Positions 1 through 13,711 of a DNA stretch of 64,000 nt are shown here, in pieces. This stretch comes from Cladorhizidae sp. MBARI D1340-BT2 (taxonomy: Eukaryota; Porifera; Demospongiae; Poecilosclerida; Cladorhizidae): NCBI GenBank assembly GCA_028752905.1, contig JAQNBH010000003.1, forward strand, positions 37,384,472-37,448,471. The letters run 5' to 3'. The notes beneath the pieces were generated by a model. That model saw nothing but the letters and a program-made list of their open reading frames with translations. It had not been told where the DNA came from and did no database searches. How positions within the stretch are numbered: the stretch's first letter is position 1; each line of letters starts with the position of its first letter. The position numbers and the translations under genes were made by a program.

Positions 1-374
1 TACCTAGCATAGTTATACACCTAGTATGGTTATACACCTAGCATGGTTATATACCTAGCATGGTTATATACCTAGCATGGTTATATACCTAGCATGGTTA
101 TATACCTTGCATGGTTATACACCTAGCATGGTTATACAATTAGCATGGTTATACACCTAGCATGGTTATATACCTAGCATAGTTATACACCTAGCATGGT
201 TATACACCTAGCATGGTTATATACCTAGCATGGTTATACACCTAGCATGGTTATACACCTAGCATGGTTATACACCTAGCATGGTTATATACCTAGCATG
301 GTTATATACCTAGCATGGTTATATACCTAGCATGGTTATATACCTAGCATAGTTATACACCTAGCATGGTTATA

Positions 375-1462
375 CAATTAGCATGGTTATACACCTAGCA
401 TGGTTATACACCTAGCATGGTTATATACCTAGCATAGTTATACACCTAGCATGGTTATACACCTAGCATGGTTATATACCTAGCATGGTTATATACCTAG
501 CATGGTTATATACCTAGCATGGTTATATACCTAGCATGGTTATATACCTAGCATGGTTATATACCTAGCATGGTTATATACCTAACATGGTTATACACCT
601 AGCATGGTTGTATACCTAGCATGGTTATATACCTAGCATGGTTATATACCTAGCATGGTTATATACCTAGAATGGTTATACACCTAGCATGGTTATACAA
701 TTAGCATGGTTATACACCTAGCATGGTTATATACCTAGCATGGTTATATACCTAGCATGGTTATATACCTAGCATGGTTATACACCTAGCATGGTTATAC
801 ACCTAGCATGGTTATATACCTAGCATGGTTATATACCTAGCATGGTTATATACCTAGCATGGTTATATACCTAGCATGGTTATATACCTAGCATAGTTAT
901 ACACCTAGCATGGTTATACAATTAGCATGGTTATACACCTAGCATGGTTATACACCTAGCATGGTTATATACCTAGCATAGTTATACACCTAGCATGGTT
1001 ATACACCTAGCATGGTTATATACCTAGCATGGTTATATACCTAGCATGGTTATATACCTAGCATGGTTATATACCTAGCATGGTTATATACCTAGCATGG
1101 TTATATACCTAGCATGGTTATATACCTAACATGGTTATACACCTAGCATGGTTGTATACCTAGCATGGTTATATACCTAGCATGGTTATATACCTAGCAT
1201 GGTTATATACCTAGAATGGTTATACACCTAGCATGGTTATACAATTAGCATGGTTATACACCTAGCATGGTTATATACCTAGCATGGTTATATACCTAGC
1301 ATGGTTATATACCTAGCATGGTTATATACCTAACATGGTTATACACCTAGCATGGTTGTATACCTAGCATGGTTATATACCTAGCATGGTTATATACCTA
1401 GCATGGTTATATACCTAGAATGGTTATACACCTAGCATGGTTATACAATTAGCATGGTTATA
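375..1462 (+). repeat. 544-bp tandem higher-order duplication
   Basis: The type-C mark (tatacaattagc) at 375 and 698 recurs at 919 and 1,242, and the 'ctagaatgg' variant at 670 recurs at 1,214. All are shifted by 544 bp, which is 32 monomers. The ttgtatacc variant at 608 likewise recurs at 1,152. Two adjacent 32-monomer copies therefore lie at about 375-918 and 919-1,462, consistent with one unequal exchange. Confidence 0.8.
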
Positions 1463-1740
1463 CACCTAGCATGGTTATATACCTAGCATGGTTATATACC
1501 TAGCATGGTTATATACCTAGCATGGTTATATACCTAACATGGTTATACACCTAGCATGGTTGTATACCTAGCATGGTTATATACCTAGCATGGTTATATA
1601 CCTAGCATGGTTATATACCTAGCATGGTTATACACCTAGCATGGTTATATACCTAGCATGGTTATATACCTAACATTGTTATATACCTAGCATGGTTATA
1701 TACCTAGCATAGTTATACACCTAGTATCGTTATACACCTA
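1137..1740 (+). repeat. 204-bp (12-monomer) higher-order repeat, about three copies
   Basis: The variant pair 'cctaacatggttatacac' followed by 'catggttgtatacc' recurs with its ttg at 1,152, 1,356 and 1,560, exactly 204 bp (12 monomers) apart. The surrounding 'ctagaatgg' and 'acaattagc' variants repeat in step for at least the first two copies. This is a local amplification of one 12-monomer module. Confidence 0.75.
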
Positions 1741-2739
1741 GCATGGTTATACACCTAGCATGGTTATACACCTAGCATGGTTATATACCTAGCATGGTTA
1801 TATACCTAGCATGGTTATATACCTAGCATGGTTATATATCTGGCATAGTTATACACCTAGCATGGTTATATACCTAGCATGGTTATATACCTAGCATGGT
1901 TATATACCTAGCATAGTTATACACCTAGCATGGTTATACAATTAACATGGTTATACACCTAGCATGGTTATATACCTAGCTTAGCTATACACCTAGCATG
2001 GTTATACACCTAGCATGGTTATATACCTAGCATGGTTATATACCTAGCATGGTTATATACCTAGCATGGTTATATACCTTACATGGTTATACACCTAGCA
2101 TGGTTGTATACCTAGCATGGTTATATACCTAGCATTGTTATATACCTAGCATGGTTATATACCTAGAATGGTTATACACCTAGCATGGTTATACAATTAG
2201 CATGGTTATACACCTAGCATGGTTATATACCTAGCATAGTTATACACCTAGCATGGTTATACACCTAGCATGGTTATATACCTAGCATGGTTATATACCT
2301 AGCATGGTTATATACCTAGCATGGTTATATACCTAGCATAGTTATACACCTAGCATGGTTATACAATTAGCATGGATATACACCTAGCATAGCTATACAC
2401 CTAGCATGGTTATACACCTAGCATGGTTATATACCTAGCATGGTTATATACCTAGCATGGTTATATACCTAGCATGGTTATATACCTAGCATGGTTATAC
2501 ACCTAGAATGGTTATATACCTAGCATGGTTATATACCTTGCATGGTTATATACCTAGCATGGTTATATACCTAGCATGGTTATACACCTAGCATGGTTAT
2601 ACAATTAGCATGGTTATACACCTAGCATGGTTATATACCTAGCATAGTTATACACCTAGCATGGTTATACACCTAGCATGGTTATATACCTAGCATGGTT
2701 ATATACCTAGCATGGTTATATACCTAGCATGGTTATATA

Positions 2740-2800
2740 CCTAGCATACACCTAGCATGGTTACACAATTAGCATGGTTTACACCTAGCATGGTTATATA
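2740..2800 (+). repeat. Irregular monomers with small deletions
   Basis: The regular 17-bp phase is broken here. A monomer is shortened at 'ctagcatacacctagc' near 2,745, followed by 'ggttacacaatt' (an A-to-C type change in the TATA part) and 'catggtttacacc', which lacks one base. Type-C marks at 2,602, 2,766 and 2,833 are spaced 164 and 67 bp apart instead of 170 and 68. This is the densest cluster of phase-shifting changes I saw in the left block. Confidence 0.7.
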
Positions 2801-3790
2801 CCTAGCATGGTTATACACCTAGCATGGTTATACAATTAGCATGGTTATACACCTAGCATGGTTATATACCTAGCATGGTTATACACCTAGCATGGTTATA
2901 CACCTAGTATGGTTATACACCTAGCATGGTTATATACCTAGCATGGTTATATACCTAGCATGGTTATATACCTAGCATGGTTATATACCTTGCATGGTTA
3001 TACACCTAGCATGGTTATACAATTAGCATGGTTATACACCTAGCATGGTTATATACCTAGCATAGTTATACACCTAGCATGGTTATACACCTAGCATGGT
3101 TATATACCTAGCATGGTTATACACCTAGCATGGTTATACACCTAGCATGGTTATATACCTAGCATGGTTATATACCTAGCATGGTTATATACCTAGCATG
3201 GTTATATACCTAGCATGGTTATATACCTAGCATAGTTATACACCTAGCATGGTTATACAATTAGCATGGTTATACACCTAGCATGGTTATACACCTAGCA
3301 TGGTTATATACCTAGCATAGCTATACACCTAGCATGGTTATACACCTAGCATGGTTATATACCTAGCATGGTTATATACCTAGCATGGTTATATACCTAG
3401 CATGGTTATATACCTAGCATGGTTATATACCTAGCATGGTTATACACCTAGCATGGTTATACAATTAGCATGGTTATACACCTAGCATGGTTATATACCT
3501 AGCATGGTTATATACCTAGCATAGTTATACACCTAGCATGGTTATACACCTAGCGTGGTTATACACCTAGCATGGTTATATACCTAGCATGGTTATATAC
3601 CTAGCATGGTTATATACCTAGCATGGTTATATACCTAGCATAGTTATACACCTAGCATGCTTATACAATTAGCATGGTTATACACCTAGCATGGTTATAT
3701 ACCTAGCATAGTTATACACTTAGCATGGTTATACACCTATCATGGTTATATACCTAGCATGGTTATATACCTAGCATGGTTATATACCTA

Positions 3791-3800
3791 GCAATACCTA
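3791..3800 (+). repeat. 10-bp truncated marker monomer (gcaatacctagc)
   Basis: Seven bases are missing from a monomer, giving cctagcaatacctagc. The same junction recurs at 48,106, 51,642, 55,962, 59,738 and 62,608, and each time 'catagttatacaccttgc' follows. The shared junction means the copies descend from one deletion. The first copy is 44 kb from the others, so two distant parts of the array share ancestry. Confidence 0.85.
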
Positions 3801-4250
3801 GCATAGTTATACACCTTGCATGGTTATACAATTAGCATGGTTATACACCTAGCATGGTTATATACCTAGCATAGTTTATACACCTAGCATGGTTATACAC
3901 CTAGCATGGTTATATACCTAGCATGGTTATATACCTAGCATGGTTATATACCTAGCATGGTTATACACCTAGCATGGTTATATACCTAGTATGGTTATAT
4001 ACCTAGCATGGTTATATACCTAGCATAGTTATACACCCAGCATGGTTATACAATTAGCATGGTTATACACCTAGCATGGTTATATACCTAGCATAGTTAT
4101 ACACCTAGCATGGTTATACACCTAGCATGGTTATATACCTAGCATGGTTATACACCTAGCAAGGTTATACTCCTAGCATGGTTATATACCTAGCATGGTT
4201 ATACACCTAGCATGGTTATATACCTAGCTTGGTTATACACCTAGCATGGT

Positions 4251-4260
4251 TATAATTATA
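4251..4260 (+). repeat. 21-bp marker monomer (tataattata), first of about 15
   Basis: Here a monomer carries 4 extra bases, giving ggttataattatacc instead of ggttatatacc. The same form occurs at 6,364, 10,050, 14,980, 18,537, 22,180, 28,576, 31,266, 35,831, 36,855, 41,115, 48,531, 52,054, 56,387 and 63,033. It is almost always preceded by a 'cctagcttgg' monomer and followed by a 'cctagcgtgg' monomer, so the three form one inherited block. The block tags copies of the kilobase-scale super-repeat. Confidence 0.9.
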
Positions 4261-6538
4261 CCTAGCATGGTTATATACCTAGCGTGGTTATACACCTAGC
4301 ATGGTTATATACCTAGCATGGTTGTATACCTAGCATGGTTATATACCTAGCATGGTTATATACCTAGCATGGTTATATACCTAGAATGGTTATACACCTA
4401 GCATGGTTATACAATTAGCATGGTTATACACCTAGCATGGTTATATACCTAGCATAGTTATACACCTAGCATGGTTATACACCTAGCATGGTTATATACC
4501 TAGCATGGTTATATACCTAGCATGGTTATATACCTAGCATAGTTATACACCTAGCATGGTTATACAATTAGCATGGTTATACACCTAGCATGGTTATATA
4601 CCTAGCATGGTTATATACCTAGCATGGTTATATACCTAGCATAGTTATACACCTAGCATGGTTATATACCTAGCATGGTTATATACCTAGCATGGTTATA
4701 TACCTAGCATGGTTATATACCTAGCATGGTTATATACCTAGCATAGTTATACACCTAGCATGGTTATACAATTAGCATGGTTATACACCTAGCATGGTTA
4801 TATACCTAGCATGGTTATATACCTAGCATAGTTATACACCTAGCATGGTTATACACCTAGCATGGTTATATACCTAGCATGGTTATATACCTAGCATGGT
4901 TATATACCTAGCATGGTTATATACCTAGCATGGTTATATACCTAGCATAGTTATACACCTAGCATGGTTATACACCTAGCGTGGTTATACACCTAGCATG
5001 GTTATACACCTAGCATGGTTATATACCTAGCATGGTTATATACCTAGCATGGTTATATACCTAGCATAGTTATACACCTAGCATGCTTATACAATTAGCA
5101 TAGTTATACACCTAGCATGGTTATACACCTAGCATGGTTATATACCTAGCATGGTTATATACCTAGCATGGTTATATACCTAGCATGGTTATATACCTAG
5201 CATGGTTATATATCTAGCATAGTTATACACCTAGCATGGTTATACAATTAGCATGGTTATACACCTAGCATGGTTATATACCTAGCATGGTTATATACCT
5301 AGCATAGTTATACACCTAGCATGGTTATACACCTAGCGTGGTTATACACCTAGCATGGTTATATACCTAGCATGGTTATATAACCTAGCATGGTTATATA
5401 CCTAGCATGGTTATATACCTAGCATAGTTATACACCTAGCATGCTTATACAATTAGCATGCTTATACAATTAGCATGGATATACACCTAGCATGGTTATA
5501 TACCTAGCATAGTTATACACTTAGCATGGTTATACACCTATCATGGTTATATACCTAGCATGGTTATATACCTAGCATGGTTATATACCTAGCATGGTTA
5601 TATACCTAGCATAGTTATACACCTTGCATGGTTATACAATTAGCATGGTTATACACCTAGCTTGGTTATATACCTAGCATAGTTATACACCTAGCATGGT
5701 TATACACCTAGCATGGTTATATACCTAGCATGGTTATATACCTAGCATGGTTATATACCTAGCATGGTTATACACCTAGCATGGTTATATACCTAGCATG
5801 GTTATATACCTAGCATGGTTATATACCTAGCATGGTTATATACCTAGCATAGTTATACACCTAGCATGGTTATACAATTAGCATGGTTATACACCTAGCA
5901 TGGTTATATACCTAGCATAGTTATACACCTAGCATGGTTATACACCTAGCATGGTTATATACCTAGCATGGTTATACACCTAGCAAGGTTATACAGCTAG
6001 CATGGTTATATACCTAGCATGGTTATATACCTAGCATGGTTATATACCTAGCATGGTTGTATACCTAGCATGGTTATACACTTAGCATGGTTATATACCT
6101 AGCATGGTTATATACCTAGCATGGTTATATACCTAGCATAGTTATACACCTAGCTTGGTTATACAATTAGCATGGTTATACACCTAGCATGGTTATATAC
6201 CTAGCATAGTTATACACCTAGCATGGTTATACACCTAGCATGGTTATATACCTAGCATGGTTATACACCTAGCTATGTTATACACCTAGCATGGTTATAT
6301 ACCTAGCATGGTTATACACCTAGCATGGTTATATACCTAGCTTGGTTATACACCTAGCATGGTTATAATTATACCTAGCGTGGTTATACACCTAGCATGG
6401 TTATATACCTAGCATAGTTATACACCTAGCATGGTTATACACCTAGCATGGTTATATACCTAGCATGGTTATATACTTAGCATGGTTATATACCTAGCAT
6501 GGTTATATACCTAGCATGGTTATATACCTAGCATGGTT

Positions 6539-6651
6539 ATACACCTAGCATGGTTATATACCTAGCATGGTTATATACCTAGCAAGGTCATACAGTGTAT
6601 GACCTTGCTAGGTATATAACCATGCTAGGTATATAACCATGCTAGGTGTAT
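6539..6651. repeat. Perfect inverted repeat: 55-bp arms, 3-nt centre
   Basis: Left arm 6,539-6,593, in normal orientation, covers about three monomers and ends in ctagcaaggtcatac. After the 3-nt centre 'agt' (6,594-6,596), the right arm 6,597-6,651 starts gtatgaccttgctag and is the exact reverse complement of the left arm. The array then resumes in normal orientation with ttacacctagc. This is the only place I saw monomers on the opposite strand. The turning point is a variant monomer, 'caaggtcatac', that I did not see in this form elsewhere. As single strands the arms would form a near-perfect hairpin. A template-switch or fold-back event, or a read or assembly artefact, could produce it. Confidence 0.93.
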
Positions 6652-9600
6652 TACACCTAGCATGGTTATATACTTAGCATGGTTATATACCTAGCATGGT
6701 TATATACCTAGCATGGTTATATACCTAGCATAGTTATACACCTAGCATGGTTATACAATTAGCATGGTTATACACCTAGCATGGTTATATACCTAGCATA
6801 GTTATACACCTAGTATGGTTATACACCTAGCATGGTTATATACCTAGCATGGTTATATACCTTGCATGGTTATATACCTAGCATGATTATATACCTAGCA
6901 TAGTTATACACCTAGCATGGTTATACAATTAGCATGGTTATATACCTAGCATGGTTATATACCTAGCATGGTTATATACCTAGCATGGTTATATACCTAG
7001 CATAGTTATACACCTAGCATGGTTATACACCTAGCATGGTTATACACCTAGCATGGTTATATACCTAGCATGGTTATATACCTAGCATGGTTATATACCT
7101 AGCATGGTTATATACCTAGCATAGTTATACACCTAGCATGCTTATACAATTAGCATGGTTATACACCTAGCATGGTTATATACCTAGCATAGTTATACAC
7201 TTAGCATGGTTATACACCTATCATGGTTATATACCTAGCATGGTTATATACCTAGCATGGTTATATACCTAGCATGGTTATATACCTAGCATAGTTATAC
7301 ACCTAGCATGGTTATACAATTAGCATGGTTATACACCTAGCATGGTTATATACCTAGCATAGTTATACACCTAGCATGGTTATACACCGAGCATGGTTAT
7401 ATACCTAGCATGGTTATATACCTAGCATGGTTATATACCTAGCATGGTTATACACCTAGCATGGTTATATACCTAGTATGGTTATATACCTAGCATGGTT
7501 ATATACCTAGCATGGTTATATATCTGGCATAGTTATACACCTAGCATGGTTATACAATTAGCATGGTTATACACCTAGCATTGTTATATACCTAGCATGG
7601 TTATATACCTAGCATGGTTATATACCTAGCTTGGTTATACACCTAGCATGGTTATATACCTAGCATGGTTATACACCTAGCATGGTTATATACCTAGCAT
7701 GGTTATATACCTAGCATATTTATACACCTAGCATGGTTATACAATTAACATGGTTATACACCTAGCATGGTTATATACCTAGCATGGTTATATACCTAGC
7801 ATAGTTATACACCTAGCATGGTTATACAATTAGCATGGTTATACACCTAGCATGGTTATATACCTAGCATAGTTATACACCTAGCATGGTTATACACCGA
7901 GCATGGTTATATACCTAGCATGGTTATATATCTAGCATGGTTATATACCTAGCATGGTTATATATCTGGCATAGTTATACACCTAGCATGGTTATACAAT
8001 TAGCATGGTTATACACCTAGCATGGTTATATACCTAGCATGTTTATATACCTAGCATGGTTATATACCTAGCATGGTTATACACCTAGCATGGTTATATA
8101 CCTAGCATGGTTATATACCTAGCATGGTTATATACCTAGCATGGTTATATACCTAGCATATTTATACACCTAGCATGGTTATACAATTAACATGGTTATA
8201 CACCTAACATGGTTATATACCTAGCATAGCTATACACCTAGCATGGTTATACACCTAGCATGGTTATATACCTAGCATGGTTATATACCTAGCATGGTTA
8301 TATACCTAGCATGGTTATATACCTAGCATGGTTATACACCTAGCATGGTTATATACCTAGCATGGTTATATACCTAGCATAGTTATACACCTAGCATGGT
8401 TATATACCTAGCATAGTTATACACCTAGCATGGTTATACAATTAGCATGGTTATACACCTAGCATGGTTATATACCTAGCATGGTTATATACCTAGCATA
8501 GTTATACACCTAGCATGGTTATACACCTAGCATGGTTATATACCTAGCATGGTTATATACCTAGCATGGTTATATACCTAGCATGGATATATACCTAGCA
8601 TGGTTATATACCTAGCATGGTTATATACCTAGCATAGTTATACACCTAGCATGGTTATACAATTAGCATGGTTATACACCTAGCATGGTTATATACCTAG
8701 CATGGTTATATACCTAGCATAGTTATACACCTAGCATGGTTATACACCTAGCATGGTTATACACCTAGCATGGTTATATACCTAGCATGGTTATATACCT
8801 AGCATGGTTATATACCTAGCATGGTTATATACCTAGCATAGTTATACACCTAGCATGCTTATACAATTAGCATGGTTATACATCTAGCATGGTTATATAC
8901 CTAGCATAGTTATACACTTAGCATGGTTATACACCTATCATGGTTATATACCTAGCATGGTTATATACCTAGCATGGTTATATACCTAGCATGGTTATAT
9001 ACCTAGCATAGTTATACACCTAGCATGGTTATACAATTAGCATGGTTATACACCTAGCATGGTTATATACCTAGCATAGTTATACACCTAGCATGGTTAT
9101 ACACCGAGCATGGTTATATACCTAGCATGGTTATATACCTTGCATGGTTATATACCTAGCATGGTTATACACCTAGCATGGCTATATACCTAGTATGGTT
9201 ATATACCTAGCATGGTTATATACCTAGCATGGTTATATATCTGGCATAGATATACACCTAGCATGGTTATACAATTAGCATGGTTATACACCTAGCATGG
9301 TTATATACCTAGCATGGTTATATACCTAGCATGGTTACATACCTAGCATGGTTATACACCTAGCATGGTTATATACCTAGCATGGTTATATACCTAGCAT
9401 GGTTATATACCTAGCATGGTTATATACCTAGCATATTTATACACCTAGCATGGTTATACAATTAACATGGTTATACACCTAACATGGTTATATACCTATC
9501 ATAGCTATACACCTAGCATGGTTATACACCTAGCATGGTTATATACCTAGCATGGTTATATACCTAGCTTGGTTATATACCTAGCATGGTTATATACCTA

Positions 9601-12293
9601 GCATGGTTATATACCTAGCTTGGTTATATACCTAGCATGGTTATATACCTAGCATGGTTATACACCTAGCATGGTTATATACCTAGCATGGTTATATACC
9701 TAGTATGGTTATATACCTAGAATAGTTATATACCTAGAATGGTTATACACCTAGCATGGTTATACAATTAGCATGGTTATACACCTTGCATGGTTATATA
9801 CCTAGCATAGTTATACACCTAGCATGGTTATACACCTAGCATGGTTATATACCTAGCATGGTTATATACCTAGCATGGTTATATACCTAGCATGGTTATA
9901 TACCTAGCATAGTTATACACCTAGCATGGTTATATACCTAGCATGGTTATACACCTAGCATGGTTATATACCTAGCATAGTTATACACCTAGCATGGTTA
10001 TACACCTAGCATGGTTATATACCTAGCTTGGTTATACACCTAGCTTGGTTATAATTATACCTAGCATGGTTATATACCTAGCGTGGTTATACACCTAGCA
10101 TGGTTATATACCTAGCATGGTTATACAACTAGCATGGTTATACAATTAGCATGGTTATACACCTAGCATGGTTATATACCTAGCATGGTTATACACCTAG
10201 CATGGTTATATACCTAGCATGGTTATAGACCTAGCATGGTTATATACCTAGCATGGTTATATACCTAGCATATTTATACACCTAGCATGGTTATACAATT
10301 AACATGGTTATACACCTAGCATGGTTATATACCTAGCATGGTTATATACCTAGCATGGTTATATACCTAGCATGGTTATATACCTAGCATAGTTATACAC
10401 CTAGCATGGTTATAAACCTAGCATAGTTATACACCTAGCATGGTTATACAATTAGCATGGTTATACACCTAGCATGGTTATATACCTAGCATGGTTATAT
10501 ACCTAGCATAGTTATACACCTAGCATGGTTATACACCTAGCATGGTTATACACCTAGCATGGTTATATACCTAGCATGGTTATATACCTAGCATGGTTAT
10601 ATACCTAGCATGGTTATATACCTAGCATAGTTATACACCTAGCATGCTTATACAATTAGCATGGTTATACACCTAGCATGGTTATATACCTAGCATGGTT
10701 ATATACCTAGCATGGTTATATACCTAGCATGGTTATATACCTAGCATATTTATACACCTAGCATGGTTATACAATTAACATGGTTATACACCTAACATGG
10801 TTATATACCTAGCATAGCTATACACCTAGCATGGTTATACACCTAGCATGGTTATATACCTAGCATGGTTATATACCTAGCATGGTTATATACCTAGCAT
10901 GGTTATATACCTAGCATGGTTATACACCTAGCATGGTTATATACCTAGCATGGTTATATACCTAGCATAGTTATACACCTAGCATAGTTATACACCTAGC
11001 ATGGTTATACAATTAGCATGGTTATACACCTAGCATGGTTATATACCTAGCATGGTTATATACCTAGCATAGTTATACACCTAGCATGGTTATACACCTA
11101 GCATGGTTATACACCTAGCATGGTTATATACCTAGCATGGTTATATACCTAGCATGGTTATATACCTAGCATGGTTATATACCTAGCATGGTTATATACC
11201 TAGCATGGTTATAAACCTAGCATAGTTATACACCTAGCATGGTTATACAATTAGCATGGTTATACACCTAGCATGGTTATATACCTAGCATGGTTATATA
11301 CCTAGCATAGTTATACACCTAGCATGGTTATACACCTAGCATGGTTATACACCTAGCATGGTTATATACCTAGCATGGTTATATACCTAGCATGGTTATA
11401 TACCTAGCATGGTTATATACCTAGCATAGTTATACACCTAGCATGCTTATACAATTAGCATGGTTATACACCTAGCATGGTTATATACCTAGCATAGTTA
11501 TACACTTAGCATGGTTATACACCTAGCATGGTTATATACCTAGCATAGTTATACACCTAGCATGGTTATACACCGAGCATGGTTATATACCTAGCATGGT
11601 TATATACCTTGCATGGTTATATACCTAGCATGGTTATACACCTAGCATGGGCATATACCTAGTATGGTTATATACCTAGCATGGTTATATACCTAGCATG
11701 GTTATATATCTGGCATAGTTATACACCTAGCATGGTTATACAATTAGCATGGTTATACACCTAGCATGGTTATATACCTAGCATGGTTATATACCTTGCA
11801 TGGTTATATACCTAGCATGGTTATACACCTAGCATGGTTATATACCTAGCATGGTTATACAATTAGCATGGTTATACACCTAGCATGGTTATATACCTAG
11901 CATGGTTATATACCTAGCATAGTTATACACCTAGCATGGTTATACACCTAGCATGGTTATACACCTAGCATGGTTATATACCTAGCATGGTTATATACCT
12001 AGCATGGTTATATACCTAGCATGGTTATATACCTAGCATAGTTATACACCTAGCATGCTTATACAATTAGCATGGTTATACACCTAGCATGGTTATATAC
12101 CTAGCATAGTTATACACTTAGCATGGTTATACACCTATCATGGTTATATACCTAGCATGGTTATATACCTAGCATGGTTATATACCTAGCATGGTTATAT
12201 ACCTAGCATAGTTATACACCTAGCATGGTTATACAATTAGCATGGTTATACACCTAGCATGGTTATATACCTAGCATAGTTATACACCTAGCA

Positions 12294-12306
12294 CAGGCCC
12301 GGAGGA
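12294..12306 (+). repeat. Left terminal inverted repeat of the hAT element
   Basis: The 13 bases caggcccggagga match the reverse complement of 14,907-14,919 exactly. Just inside is attggtagggcc (12,318-12,329), which also occurs near the right end at 14,872-14,883 in the same orientation, as a subterminal direct repeat that could be a transposase-binding motif. Confidence 0.9.
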
Positions 12307-12484
12307 AGCTAAAAATTATTGGTAGGGCCAAAATGGGGTAGGAAGCCAATGGTATAATACAATGCCATGTTTTGGGGCAAAGAATAAAGTCTGTATATTA
12401 TACATTAATGAAAAACAAAATTTCCCAAACATCCTTCTCCTGTTATCACACTCGCCAACAAATTTACTAGCTATATCTATCTTA
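12307..12484. other. Left subterminal region of the element, non-coding
   Basis: AT-rich sequence between the left terminal repeat and the stop codon of the transposase remnant (its 3' untranslated side). Only the subterminal attggtagggcc motif stands out. A short minus-strand open frame here (12,316-12,519) shows no family resemblance and I do not call it a gene. Confidence 0.6.
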
Positions 12485-12727
12485 CTATATAAGAGAATCT
12501 GTATGTTCCTTGTGTACATGCAGTACCATTAGATTATTTAATCTTTTCTGTGTCATGGAGCTATGAAGGAAATTTTTCACTCTTTGTAAGGCACTAAAAG
12601 AACGTTCTGAAGTAGCATTTGTTGCTGGCATTACCAACAGGAGTTGCATGATGCGGCATACATGGCTGAGTAGCTCTCTTTGGCCTGCACTGAGGGATTG
12701 AAAGTAGTCCCTGATATCAAATATCAT
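12485..12727 (-). pseudogene. Transposase fragment: hAT C-terminal dimerisation domain
   Basis: 80-codon stretch starting MIFDIRDYFQ, with VCRIMQLLLVMPATNATSE near its middle, then RSFSALQRVKNFL, RLNNLMVLHVHKE and a stop. This is the hATC signature; the Glu at residue 41 (12,605-12,607) is the third catalytic acid of the hAT triad. The domain itself is uninterrupted and is the best preserved part of the gene. The Met is internal to the original protein. Confidence 0.92.
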
Positions 12728-13168
12728 AATATCAGCCCCATTTCCATCAGTGGTACGTTCAAAATCAATAGCAAAGGTATAATTATAAGAAGTTGAGAAC
12801 TTAGGAGAACTTGGTTGAAATCATCTTTATAAAATGAGCAAACAAATTCAATTTTATCTTCAAAAGCTTCCCTTTTAGCTGCTTTTCTCAAAAGCTTCTC
12901 CAGGTTGCAGTAAACATTGTAACGAAGTTGTTCAAAGCGACTCTTCAAGCAATTTGTGATGTTGTCAATAGCTTCATAATACTGCTGTCGAAAATAGAGC
13001 TTAGCAGACATGTGAAAATCACCACTAAATTACCCAATTTCATAACGCCGTGGAGTCTTCCGCTGACATGGAAGTTGTGGATCACTCACATCCACTAATT
13101 GAGCAAATTTGTTAACTTTCTCCCAAAAACAATCATACAGTTGTTCTGTACAAAATGAATTTAGAGTT
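12724..13168 (-). pseudogene. Transposase fragment: linker between catalytic core and hATC domain
   Basis: From about 13,165 the minus strand reads MVIETLNSF, CFWEKVNKFA, VSDPQLPCQRK and PRRYEIG, then a TAA stop (13,030-13,032). In the same frame follow MSAKLYFRQQYYEAID, CLKSRFEQ and CSFYKDDF. These match the segment before the C-terminal domain in ZMYM1-like transposases. The frame drifts off after SSQLL and ends at 12,724, overlapping the next fragment by 4 bases in another frame. Confidence 0.82.
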
Positions 13169-13711
13169 TCAATTACCATCTTCCAATTTGCTGACCTTCT
13201 GCAGCTGGTATGGTCTTCGTCTGTAATGCTGCACTCGGGTTGTCTCTATTTGCATTTCACCCACTTGTACACCAAAAAGGAAGTCAAAAGATTTTATCTG
13301 TGAAGAAACTCCAATAATTCTGGCCTTTGTTTCAGTATCCCTCGCCAAATCAAGTGCTTCATCCCATGTTGACTGTAGGATGGAGTAATTGTTGATGATA
13401 CTGTCCAGGGAATCATCCCTTACACTCCACCTAGTGGGACAACGTACTCTAATGCCTGCTGATGTAGTCATAACACTAGCTTGCTTCAAGTCTCGAAATA
13501 GACATTCACGCCTAGGTGAGAATTTAATTAACTTTGTGATTTCATATGTCACATCAAGTGCATCTCGCATGAGCTTCGTCTGTTTTACTGAATCACTTAC
13601 TGCTAGATTAATAAAGCGTCCATAGCAGTGGGTAAAAACCGCACGGGGTTCCAGATCAAGGATCCTTTTTGCGACACCAGATTTTGCTCCCCTCATGGTG
13701 CTAGCTCCATC
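13169..13711 (-). pseudogene. Transposase fragment: second catalytic segment
   Basis: Reads DGASTMRG at 13,711, then an open stretch with KSGVAKRI, EPRAVFTHCYG, MRDALDVTYEITKL, IRVRCPTRWS (hAT-typical Cys-x-x-x-Trp block) and FDFLFGVQVGE. The Asp of DGAS is the likely second catalytic acid. The conserved Cys-x-x-His of hAT enzymes reads Cys-Tyr-Gly-Arg here (Arg codon 13,616-13,618), a single-base loss of the His. The tail after about 13,245 leaves the family pattern, so the frame changes before the stop at 13,169. It is the longest surviving piece. Confidence 0.88.

Larger units (their letters stand above)
1..12293 (+). repeat. 17-bp satellite array, left block
   Basis: Head-to-tail tandem array of a 17-bp monomer, consensus cctagcatggttatata, about 720 copies, already in progress at base 1. 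The recurrent variants are T16C (type B), 'at' for 'cc' at positions 1-2 with T16C (type C), and G9A with T16C (type D). Less common ones are C6A, A13G, T3G, G5T, A7G, G10C and T8A. The same variants recur in the same order, so the block is a higher-order repeat and not a simple one. The consensus has 6 G+C of 17 and no CpG. No gene-like sequence is visible: in-frame stops fall in all six frames every 51 bp. A short inverted patch (6,539-6,651) and an irregular patch (about 2,740-2,800) break the regularity. Function is unknown; a heterochromatic or centromeric satellite is the simplest reading. Confidence 0.98.

Noticed and set aside
1..12293. CRISPR array
   Set aside because: The 17-bp repeats abut each other with no unique spacers, and there are no cas genes.
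12316..12519. Minus-strand open frame of 67 codons
   Set aside because: It overlaps the end of the hATC fragment in another frame and shows no family resemblance.
13109..13303. Plus-strand open frame of 64 codons
   Set aside because: It lies antisense to the transposase pseudogene, whose minus-strand reading matches a known family.
13389..13625. Plus-strand open frame of 78 codons
   Set aside because: Antisense shadow of the second catalytic segment (CPTRW block).
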